Part shown: piece after piece, positions 1-6,564 of the stretch | Layout of the letters: the number at the start of each line of letters is the position of its first letter | How positions within the stretch are numbered: the stretch's first letter is position 1 | Source: Chloroflexota bacterium | Lineage (GTDB): Bacteria; Chloroflexota; Anaerolineae; Anaerolineales; UBA4823 | Assembly (NCBI GenBank): GCA_030669775.1 | Contig: DAOVCZ010000007.1 | Coordinates: forward strand, 1-22,678 | Reading direction: 5' to 3' | DNA: 22,678 bases | Made by a program: the position numbers and the translations under genes | Notes under the pieces: model-generated | What the model was told of the DNA's origin: nothing | Seen by the model: the letters and a program-made list of their open reading frames with translations, nothing else | Database searches by the model: none

Positions 1-2
1 AA

Positions 3-392
3 GGGATTGCCCGCATCACCGTCCGTATCGGACGAGATGAACTTCTCAAACCAATAAGCGAAATCCCACCGATGGCAGAGGTTTGTATAAGCATGCTCCA
101 CAAGGCTCTACAAGCTTTTTTTGATCGAGACGCTAAAGCTGCTCGTTCCATCCCGAAGGAAGACGACCGGGTTGACGCATTTTATAACCGCATTTACCGT
201 GAATTAATGGACCAAATGATATCCAATCCATCTACTATCGACCAGGCAAATCATCTCTTGTGGGTGGCTCACAACCTTGAGCGTGTTGCTGACCGGGTTA
301 CCAACATATGCGAACGAATTGTCTTTGTCGTTACAGGAGAATTGCTGGAAATGGACCGCACGGACGATGAATGGTTTGCAGATGAGCCTTGA
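3..392 (+). CDS. phoU: Phosphate transport accessory protein PhoU, C-terminal part (truncated by window edge)
   Basis: The frame is open from the first bases of the window, so the 5' end lies outside; an internal Met at base 72 is not the start. The visible 129 residues are helical and rich in the acidic/arginine positions of PhoU, including a segment reading NHLLWVAHNLERVADRVTNICE, which matches the conserved PhoU helix near the C-terminus (E-R-(V/I)-(A/G)-D motif with metal-binding acidic residues). PhoU is a cytosolic protein that works with the PstSCAB phosphate transporter and the PhoR kinase to damp the phosphate-starvation response; pstB would be expected just upstream. No clear terminator follows. 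The assignment is firm for the family; the role in this organism is by family knowledge. Confidence 0.9.
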   Translation, partial: GIARITVRIGRDELLKPISEIPPMAEVCISMLHKALQAFFDRDAKAARSIPKEDDRVDAFYNRIYRELMDQMISNPSTIDQANHLLWVAHNLERVADRVTNICERIVFVVTGELLEMDRTDDEWFADEP

Positions 393-551
393 TGCGCGCT
401 CCTTGTCTACTTTGACAGATCATAAATCTCCGGTCAGTCAATTTGATTGTCCCTCCACGAATTAGCGAATGTTTCGAAAAGCTTCACCCATATTCGACCG
501 ACACATATCATTAATAGTCACTACATTCATTATTCAAACGATAAACTCTGA

Positions 552-571
552 TATTATTAGTTCAAATAATA
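552..571. repeat. 7-bp perfect inverted repeat upstream of the Cys-tail/radical SAM operon promoter
   Basis: TATTATT (552-558) and AATAATA (565-571) are separated by AGTTCA. The repeat lies 12 bp upstream of the -35 box at 584. It could be an operator or simply an A/T-rich upstream element; AT-rich inverted repeats of this length arise by chance fairly often. Confidence 0.35.
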
Positions 572-583
572 GTCAAAAGTCAC

Positions 584-612
584 TTGATACTCCTTGAATA
601 GCTGTGTAAACT
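584..612 (+). promoter_or_regulatory. Sigma-A type promoter of the zinc-ribbon/Cys-tail/radical SAM operon
   Basis: TTGATA (584-589), a 17-bp spacer, then TAAACT (607-612) preceded by TG two bases upstream (extended -10). Transcription would begin near 619, just before the strong AAAGGAGG ribosome site at 623-630 that serves the first gene at 636. No comparable promoter or terminator is seen between this point and 6195, which supports one transcript for the five genes. Confidence 0.6.
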
Positions 613-635
613 AGTAGCAGTAAAAGGAGGCTTTT

Positions 636-1001
636 ATGACAGTTGGAAGAATCATTGCCTATATCGCCGCGGCCATTGTTCTGCTTTTCGGAGTACTCTT
701 CATCTGGGCTGCGTTTGGGACAGAATTCAATTCCGGATGGTTCATCACTGGCTTGGTCAGTGTTGCTATTGGCTTCGGTTTGATCTGGTTTGCAGGCAGA
801 CTCAAGCCAGAAACCCAAATTGAGCAAAACGTTACTCTTAACATTGATCTTCCCGCCAATGTGGATTTGGAAAGTTTTAAATGCCAGTCTTGCGGAGGAG
901 TACTGTCTCCAGATAATGTTGAGATGGTCGCAGGTGCTCCGGTGGTCTCCTGTCCCTACTGCGGGACGACTTACCAGCTCACCGAAGATCCAAAATGGTA
1001 A
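636..1001 (+). CDS. Small membrane protein with C-terminal zinc ribbon, function unknown
   Basis: The 121-residue protein has two hydrophobic segments (about residues 5-27 and 35-54), a short beta-like stretch, and a C-terminal zinc ribbon with CQSCGG (about 88-93) and CPYCGT (about 106-111). The start is well fixed by AAAGGAGG six bases ahead of ATG. It is the first gene of the unit, 54 bp before the Cys-tail membrane protein. With an N-terminal hairpin in the membrane the ribbon should face the cytosol, the same side as the neighbour's Cys-rich tail. I do not recognise a named family. A scaffold or membrane-tethering role for the modification genes downstream is a guess from position only. 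Confidence 0.75.
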   Translation: MTVGRIIAYIAAAIVLLFGVLFIWAAFGTEFNSGWFITGLVSVAIGFGLIWFAGRLKPETQIEQNVTLNIDLPANVDLESFKCQSCGGVLSPDNVEMVAGAPVVSCPYCGTTYQLTEDPKW

Positions 1002-1055
1002 TTGCTCATTCAATTAATTCGATGGATTCCCCAGCTTCAATCGGATGAGGTAAAT

Positions 1056-2756
1056 ATGCCCAAGGTAAACCGTGTATTCATTCCTGCCATCTTAATTGTT
1101 TTGGTTGTTTGCACTCTGCTCTTACCAGGTGCAGCGTTTGCTCAAACTTACTCATACAGCCTGCCGCAGCAATTTATCGATGTCTATTGGAACGAAGATG
1201 GCACCAGCTCGATTGACTACGTCTTCATTTTCGTTAATGATCCCTCAGGACCGACAATCGAATATGTGGATGTTGGCGTGCCAAACAGCAATTACGACAT
1301 GAACAGTGTAGTCGCCTATGCGAATGGAATCGAATTGGATGATATTGAATCATCTCCCTATGTCAAACCAGGAGTGGCAGTGGGGCTGGGTGCTAATTCA
1401 ATCCCTCCGGGTCAAACAGGTGAAGTTCGAGTATTCATTGGCCGAGTTCGCGACGTCCTCTATCCCGATGACATCGATGAAAATTATGCCAGCGCAGTTT
1501 TCATACCAAATTACTTTGAAGGCGGATCAATTTCCGGCTCAACAGAGACCGTCTTGACCTACCATTTACCGCCAGGTGTACAGCCAGAAGAACCCCGCTG
1601 GCACGAAGCACCACCAGGTTTTTCTTCTGAACCAGAAGGCGGGATAGATGACCAGGGACGCCTGACCTACACCTGGCGCAACCCGTCATCTGATGGGACG
1701 AGGCAATACCAGTTTGGGGCTTCCTTCCCCCGGCAGTATGTCCAAGAAAGCGCAATCGTCACCGGTTCTGCATCAACTGGTGGGGGCAGCGTTACTGCCA
1801 TCACCGACTTCCTGGGTTGCCTGAGTCCCTTTATCATCCCACTGATCTGCTTTGGTGGTATCGCGGGTTTGATCATCTGGGGTGTCACCGCAGACCGCAG
1901 GCGGAAACTTAAATACCTCCCTCCCAAAATTTCTATCGAAGGTCATGGGATCAAACGCGGTCTGACTGCGGTCGAAGCAGGCATTTTGATGGAAGAACCA
2001 ATGGATAAAATCATGACCATGATTTTATTTGGCGTGCTCAAGAAAAATGCCGCCCAGGTTGTCACGCGTGATCCTCTCAAAATTGAGACGGAAGACCCAC
2101 TACCAGAAAATCTGCGCAAATATGAGAAGGATTTCTTGCTGGCTTTTCAAGAGACATCGAAAGGAAAACGCAAGAAGGCTCTTCAGAAGATGATGGTGGA
2201 GCTGGTAAAAACTGTCGGTAAGAAAATGAAGGGATTCAGCCTCAAGGAAACCGTGGCTTACTATAGAGATATCACCAGGCGTGCCTGGGAACAAGTCGAA
2301 GCTGCAGATACACCGGAAGTCAAGAGCGAGAAATACGATCAGCACATGGAGTGGACGATGCTCGATAAGGATTATGATGACCGCACTCGAGATGTCTTCC
2401 GGACGGGTCCAGTCTTCGTCCCGATATGGTGGCCGCGATACGATCCTGGGTATGGTCGTGCGGCGACAGGAACAGCAAGAACCTCTGCCCCTTCAACTGG
2501 TCGTTCAGGTCCCTCCATGCCCACTCTTCCAGGTTCTGCATTCGCAGGTTCGGTGGTCACTGGAGTTCAAGGTTTTTCAAGCAGTGTAGTTGGCAGTATT
2601 ACAGATTTCACCAACAGCATCACCAAAGTTACCAATCCTCCACCCAAACCTCCAGCTTCAAGCTTCAGCCGGAGCGGTGGCGGCAGTGGCGGAGGTTGCG
2701 CCTGCGCTTGTGCCTGTGCTGGATGTGCATGCGCATGTGCTGGTGGAGGTCGCTAA
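1056..2756 (+). CDS. Secreted/membrane protein (DUF2207-like layout) with C-terminal Gly/Cys-Ala tail; probable substrate of the radical SAM genes
   Basis: The 566-residue protein starts at ATG 1056, preceded by GAGG; the frame also opens at a TTG at 1002, but only the ATG start places a clean signal peptide (basic n-region, hydrophobic core about 8-24, AFA|Q at 29/30) at the N-terminus. Residues 30-250 form a beta-rich extracellular domain. One membrane helix follows (about 255-277), then RRRKLK, which puts the rest in the cytosol. Residues 295-445 resemble the helical cytosolic part of DUF2207 proteins (a G-L-(T/S)-x-x-E-A-G segment near 302). A Ser/Thr/Pro/Gly linker leads to the last 26 residues: a Gly-rich run, seven Cys alternating with Ala (548, 550, 552, 554, 557, 559, 561), and a GGGR end. 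No other Cys occurs in the cytosolic part. The tail plus adjacent RRE-bearing radical SAM genes suggest it is post-translationally modified; that is inference. Confidence 0.8.
   Translation: MPKVNRVFIPAILIVLVVCTLLLPGAAFAQTYSYSLPQQFIDVYWNEDGTSSIDYVFIFVNDPSGPTIEYVDVGVPNSNYDMNSVVAYANGIELDDIESSPYVKPGVAVGLGANSIPPGQTGEVRVFIGRVRDVLYPDDIDENYASAVFIPNYFEGGSISGSTETVLTYHLPPGVQPEEPRWHEAPPGFSSEPEGGIDDQGRLTYTWRNPSSDGTRQYQFGASFPRQYVQESAIVTGSASTGGGSVTAITDFLGCLSPFIIPLICFGGIAGLIIWGVTADRRRKLKYLPPKISIEGHGIKRGLTAVEAGILMEEPMDKIMTMILFGVLKKNAAQVVTRDPLKIETEDPLPENLRKYEKDFLLAFQETSKGKRKKALQKMMVELVKTVGKKMKGFSLKETVAYYRDITRRAWEQVEAADTPEVKSEKYDQHMEWTMLDKDYDDRTRDVFRTGPVFVPIWWPRYDPGYGRAATGTARTSAPSTGRSGPSMPTLPGSAFAGSVVTGVQGFSSSVVGSITDFTNSITKVTNPPPKPPASSFSRSGGGSGGGCACACACAGCACACAGGGR
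2697..2738 (+). other. Cys-Ala tail-coding segment (candidate core peptide)
   Basis: Encodes CACACACA-G-CACAC, with the closing A and GGGR just after. Cys is written as TGC or TGT and Ala as GCC, GCT or GCA in mixed order, so the DNA itself is not a simple tandem repeat although the peptide is. This argues for selection on the amino-acid pattern rather than recent repeat slippage. Confidence 0.7.
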
Positions 2757-2794
2757 ATCTCTTATCGGTTTGAGATTAAACAGGATTGAGAAAA

Positions 2795-4234
2795 ATGGGT
2801 TCCAATCTCTGGCAAAGACTTTTCCCAAATAACAGTTTTAGCTCAGAACAAACTGACAGCACGTCCAAAATAGATCTCCCTTCCCAGAGTATCTACCACT
2901 TTGAATATCGTGATAATGGTGAACGCAGCCGCATCCACTTGCGTATCGATGGCGATCCTTCTTCTGGTCAGGGCCACGGAATGCTTCTGGTTAATGCCAA
3001 TCGTGTTGTCCATCTCAACCCTACAGCAACGTTAATGGCTTATCTTCAATTGAGTAGCAAATCTGATCAGGAAGTAATTCGCACATTAAAGCACGTTTAT
3101 CAGGTATCAAATGACCAAGCCAAAAATGACTATACGCATTTTTGCGAGAATTTTTCGCAGCTCGTCCGGCCTGATGGCGCCTGCCCGGTCTGTGATTTAG
3201 ATATTGATATTCGAGCTCCATTTACCACAACCCCATCCGCTCCATATCGCATGGACCTGGCAGTTACTTATCGCTGCAATAATGACTGTCCCCACTGTTA
3301 TAACGCCCGCCCGCGGGATTTTCCTGAGGTTTCAACATCCCAATGGTTTCAAATAATTGACCGCTTATGGGACATTGGTATTCCCCATGTAGTTTTCACC
3401 GGAGGTGAACCAACCCTGCGATCAGATCTCCCCGAATTGATCGCTTATGCTGAATCCAAAGGCCAGATCACGGGTCTGAACACTAATGCCAGACGATTGG
3501 CCGACGACCGCTTCCTTGCTCAATTAATCGACGCTGGTCTGGATCATGTCCAGATCACAGTCGAATCTCATGATGCTGCCATCCACGACGAGATGGTCCA
3601 TGCCAAGGGCGCCTGGAAGCAGACCATAGCTGGCCTGCGCAACGCGTTGGATACCCCTCTTTATGTGATGACCAATACGACCATGCTTCGGCAAAACAGC
3701 CCATATTTGGGTGAAACCTTGGATTTTCTAGCAGAAGTGGGTGTGCCGACTATCGGATTGAATGCACTGATTTATTCAGGTCATGGCTTGGAGGTTAACA
3801 CTGGTCTTGCTGAACGAGAGTTACCTCCACTGCTTGATCTGGCGCGTCAAAAAACCGATCACTACAGACAGCGGTTAATCTGGTACACACCCACTCAATA
3901 CTGTCACTTCGATCCTATGCAGCTTGAACTGGGTGTCAAGGGGTGCACAGCAGCTCTTTACAATATGTGTGTTGAACCTGATGGATCGGTCATCCCCTGC
4001 CAATCCTACTACGAATCAATCGGAAATATACTCACAGATCCCTGGAGCAGCATTTGGCATCATAGTCTTGCCGAATCCTTGCGCCAGAGAAGGTATATAC
4101 CAGATAAATGCACAGGTTGCTCTCTGCTTGCTGAATGTGGTGGCGGGTGCCCATTAGCGCTTAAGGCTCATGCAGACGGGCTGATCACCCTGGAAAGCAT
4201 TTCGCTACCGAAACCAAGTCCGCCAATTCTATGA
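2795..4234 (+). CDS. Radical SAM/SPASM peptide-modifying enzyme with N-terminal PqqD-like (RRE) domain
   Basis: 479 residues from ATG 2795; a TTG three codons earlier is less well spaced from the AGGA site at 2782. Residues about 60-125 look like a PqqD/RRE fold (hydrophobic strand, then HLNPTATL, then two helices), the element that binds leader or target peptides in RiPP enzymes. The radical SAM core has C161-x3-C165-x2-C168 (CNNDCPHC) for the [4Fe-4S] cluster that cleaves S-adenosylmethionine, and GGEP at 203-206 for the SAM amino group. The C-terminal SPASM-type region has Cys at 384, 392, 402, 439, 442, 448 and 452, enough for auxiliary clusters. An extra CxxC (130, 133) lies between the RRE and the core. 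PqqE, mycofactocin and sactipeptide/ranthipeptide maturases share this design. The nearest candidate substrate is the Cys-Ala tail encoded 38 bp upstream. The reaction (thioether, epimerisation or C-C bond) cannot be read from sequence. Confidence 0.88.
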   Translation: MGSNLWQRLFPNNSFSSEQTDSTSKIDLPSQSIYHFEYRDNGERSRIHLRIDGDPSSGQGHGMLLVNANRVVHLNPTATLMAYLQLSSKSDQEVIRTLKHVYQVSNDQAKNDYTHFCENFSQLVRPDGACPVCDLDIDIRAPFTTTPSAPYRMDLAVTYRCNNDCPHCYNARPRDFPEVSTSQWFQIIDRLWDIGIPHVVFTGGEPTLRSDLPELIAYAESKGQITGLNTNARRLADDRFLAQLIDAGLDHVQITVESHDAAIHDEMVHAKGAWKQTIAGLRNALDTPLYVMTNTTMLRQNSPYLGETLDFLAEVGVPTIGLNALIYSGHGLEVNTGLAERELPPLLDLARQKTDHYRQRLIWYTPTQYCHFDPMQLELGVKGCTAALYNMCVEPDGSVIPCQSYYESIGNILTDPWSSIWHHSLAESLRQRRYIPDKCTGCSLLAECGGGCPLALKAHADGLITLESISLPKPSPPIL

Positions 4235-4254
4235 ACTTATGGAGGCAGTATTAA

Positions 4255-5421
4255 ATGACCAGCATCCGAGAATCAATCCGCCGGCGGTTCACCCCAATCA
4301 CTCCAATCGAAGCTGGCGTTTACCATTATCAAGCTCCACAAGATGACCCACGCAATTACCGCCTTCACCTGCGTGTTGAGAAGAATGGCGAAGGTGTAAT
4401 GATTGTCAATGCTTCCACCGTGCTCCATTTAAACCAGACTGCAGCGGAATACGCTAATTATCTTGTCCAGAGTATGTCAGAAGAAGATGCCGGGAATGCG
4501 GTTGCCTCTCGATACCGGGTATCCTTTGAACAGGCTCTACAGGATTATTCAGACTTCCTTGAGCAGATTGACACCCTGGTTACGATTCCAGACCTTGACC
4601 CGGTGGCATATTTGGGATTTGATCGTACTCGCCCATACAGTGGAGAAATAACTGCCCCTTATCGTTTAGACTGCGCTCTCACCTACCAGCTGCCTCCAGG
4701 TATCGATCCACAATTCGCCCCTCATACCAGAGCCAGTCGGGATCTCTCCACCCAGGAATGGATCACCATCCTGGATAAAGCTTGGGCTGCTGGCATTCCA
4801 CATGTTATTTTCACCGGCGGAGAGCCAACCCTGCGGGATGATTTGCTCGAACTTATTCTGTATGCCGAGAGGACCGGTCTGGTTACTGGGCTTCTTACAG
4901 ATGGCATTCGCCTCACTGAAAGTGGCTATTTTGATTCACTACTCCAGACTGGTTTAGACCATATACTATATCTTCTCCAACCTGACCAGGATGGAATTTG
5001 GGAAAGTATTCAAGAAGCTGCCCAATCCGATGTCTTCACCACAGTTCATATTACGATTACTCCACAAGACCATCCGGATATTGACTCCTACCTGGAGAGA
5101 CTGTCTGACCTCGGCGTCAGCTCAATCTCGTTGAGCGCCTCATCCGAGGAGCTCGCAGATGTATTATTATCTTCAAGAGAACTCGCTGCAGACCTCGATT
5201 TATCCTTAGTATGGGACACACCTGTACCCTACTCAATGAAAAATCCTTTCGCCCTAGAGTTTAAAGGTCGTGAACGCCCACCTGGTGCTGGTCATGCCTG
5301 GCTTTATGTTGAACCTGATGGAGATGTGCTCCCTGATCAGGATATCAACCAGGTTCTCGGCAATTTACTGAATGATCCTTGGGAAACTATCTGGGCAACT
5401 GCGCAAACAACATTATCCTGA
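4255..5421 (+). CDS. Cysteine-less radical SAM paralogue with PqqD-like domain; probable non-catalytic partner
   Basis: 388 residues, start set by GGAGG at 4241-4245. It aligns along its length with the upstream radical SAM enzyme: PqqD-like domain at about 45-108 (HLNQTAAEY), then APYRLD...TY, then GGEP at 188-191, and a C-terminal VEPDGDVLP...NDPWETIW matching the upstream SPASM entry. Without gaps, the three cluster cysteines become L146, I150 and Q153; the SPASM cysteines are Tyr/Asp or absent, and the protein ends before the final Cys-rich part. C140 is the only cysteine in the whole protein, so no [4Fe-4S] cluster and no radical chemistry are expected. The frame is intact and spaced like a working gene, so this is not a decaying pseudogene. 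A peptide-binding or heterodimer role with the active enzyme is inferred. Confidence 0.82.
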   Translation: MTSIRESIRRRFTPITPIEAGVYHYQAPQDDPRNYRLHLRVEKNGEGVMIVNASTVLHLNQTAAEYANYLVQSMSEEDAGNAVASRYRVSFEQALQDYSDFLEQIDTLVTIPDLDPVAYLGFDRTRPYSGEITAPYRLDCALTYQLPPGIDPQFAPHTRASRDLSTQEWITILDKAWAAGIPHVIFTGGEPTLRDDLLELILYAERTGLVTGLLTDGIRLTESGYFDSLLQTGLDHILYLLQPDQDGIWESIQEAAQSDVFTTVHITITPQDHPDIDSYLERLSDLGVSSISLSASSEELADVLLSSRELAADLDLSLVWDTPVPYSMKNPFALEFKGRERPPGAGHAWLYVEPDGDVLPDQDINQVLGNLLNDPWETIWATAQTTLS

Positions 5422-6195
5422 ATGCCTCTCTCTCCGCGCGATTGGCATCAACGTTTTGAACTCCAATCTCAGTGGACGCAAGATACTCGCGATCACCTAT
5501 ACTCACGCGCGGGGGTCTTGAAATCGCAGCGTGTGCTCGATGTCGGATGTGGGACAGGTGTCCTGACCAAAGAACTATCCCAATCTTCAATCAATAGTAC
5601 GATTGGCTTAGATATAAAATCTGAATATATTGACATCGCAGCTTCCTTTGCCCCGACTGCATTCCTATCGCTTGGTGATGCGCATATCATGCCTTTCAAG
5701 TCAAGCGTATTTGATTTTTGTCTGTGCCACTATCTTCTAATGTGGGTGGAGAATCCTTTGGCTGTACTCCTTGAAATGAAACGCGTCACCATTCCTGGTG
5801 GCGCGGTTCTGGTTTTAGCTGAACCGGACTACGGTGGCCGCATTGATTATCCCCAGAAATTAGCAGTTCTCAATGAATGGCAGACTACTGCTCTTCAAAA
5901 TCAAGGGGCAAACCCATTTATGGGTAGAAAATTAAAAGCGATATTTCATCAAGCTGGTCTAAATGACATTGAGGTCGGTGTGATCGGAGCCCAATGGAAA
6001 AATGCCACCCCTGAACACGAATTAAACTCAGAATGGGAAATAATCCAATCGGATTTAGAGTTCATAAATAACACTTCCGAGGTTGTGAAATCCTCGGAAG
6101 AAATTAGAAAGATAGATCTCGCTGCCTGGGCCACGGGAGAAAGAATAATCTATGTACCCACATTTTATGCTTGGGGAAAGGTGATCAAGGATTGA
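5422..6195 (+). CDS. Class I SAM-dependent methyltransferase of the radical SAM cluster
   Basis: 257 residues with the Rossmann methyltransferase motif I VLDVGCGTG (38-46), an acidic residue after the second strand (GLDI, about 62-65), GDAHIMPF (motif II region) and a hydrophobic post-II strand ending in a CHYLLMWV segment; the overall look is UbiE/Methyltransf_11-like. The ATG begins on the base right after the TGA of the Cys-less paralogue and has no good ribosome site of its own, so translation is probably coupled by re-initiation. That fixes it as a functional part of the cluster. Methylation of the modified tail, of a Cys thiol or of the C-terminal carboxylate are possibilities; the substrate is not visible in the sequence. 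The gene ends 15 bp from the convergent SUF operon with no obvious terminator between. Confidence 0.85.
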   Translation: MPLSPRDWHQRFELQSQWTQDTRDHLYSRAGVLKSQRVLDVGCGTGVLTKELSQSSINSTIGLDIKSEYIDIAASFAPTAFLSLGDAHIMPFKSSVFDFCLCHYLLMWVENPLAVLLEMKRVTIPGGAVLVLAEPDYGGRIDYPQKLAVLNEWQTTALQNQGANPFMGRKLKAIFHQAGLNDIEVGVIGAQWKNATPEHELNSEWEIIQSDLEFINNTSEVVKSSEEIRKIDLAAWATGERIIYVPTFYAWGKVIKD

Positions 6196-6210
6196 CTTGG
6201 CTACAAATTA

Positions 6211-6564
6211 TTACTCAATTGGAATCCCAACTTCTATCTGATCCCCAATTACCCTGACAGGATAGGCAGGGATATCTACAACAGCTGGTAGTGCATTTAC
6301 CTTGCCTGAACGGACATCAAATCTAGCACCATGTCGTGGACAAATTACATCATGACCTTCAAGTTCCCCTTCACCCAAAGGTCCGTCATCATGCGAGCAT
6401 ACATCCCCTATGGCGAAATAATCTCCTGCAATATTGAATACCACCAGCTCTCGATTATCGATTTCAACGAAAAGACGCTCTCCGTCGGGTAAATCACTTA
6501 CTGCAGCAATGGGGACATACTCAACAGAATTCACTTCAACTTCATTGTAGTTATTCATGCTCAT
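6211..6564 (-). CDS. Rieske-type [2Fe-2S] protein, last gene of the SUF operon
   Basis: 117 residues with the Rieske ligands C56-x-H58 (CSHDDGPL) and C75-x2-H78 (CPRHG), the pattern of dioxygenase-type Rieske ferredoxins and NirD-like proteins. It is soluble, with no signal or membrane segment. Its ATG overlaps the sufU stop as ATGA; a second Met at residue 3 is an alternative start. Small Rieske proteins are found in SUF operons of some other bacteria, such as actinobacteria, and may supply electrons during cluster assembly or serve as an early cluster client; the exact role is not established. The family call is firm and the role is inferred from position. Confidence 0.87.
   Translation of the reverse strand: MSMNNYNEVEVNSVEYVPIAAVSDLPDGERLFVEIDNRELVVFNIAGDYFAIGDVCSHDDGPLGEGELEGHDVICPRHGARFDVRSGKVNALPAVVDIPAYPVRVIGDQIEVGIPIE

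Noticed and set aside
573..1013. 146-aa reading frame on the minus strand over the zinc-ribbon gene
   Set aside because: Antisense shadow; the plus-strand frame has a promoter, a strong ribosome site and a clear membrane/zinc-ribbon pattern.
1002..1055. Upstream TTG start for the Cys-tail protein
   Set aside because: It would put an extra 18 residues before a well-formed signal peptide; ATG 1056 has its own GAGG site.
2661..2753. Cys-Ala tail as mere DNA repeat slippage
   Set aside because: The codons for Cys and Ala are mixed, so the nucleotide sequence is not a simple repeat.
4255..5421. Calling the Cys-less radical SAM paralogue a pseudogene
   Set aside because: No frameshift or early stop, good ribosome site, coupled downstream gene, and conserved GGEP and PqqD-like parts argue for a retained function.
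2795..6195. PQQ or mycofactocin biosynthesis cluster
   Set aside because: No PqqA/MftA-like short precursor, no PqqB/C or Mft partner genes; the Cys-tail membrane protein is the better candidate substrate.
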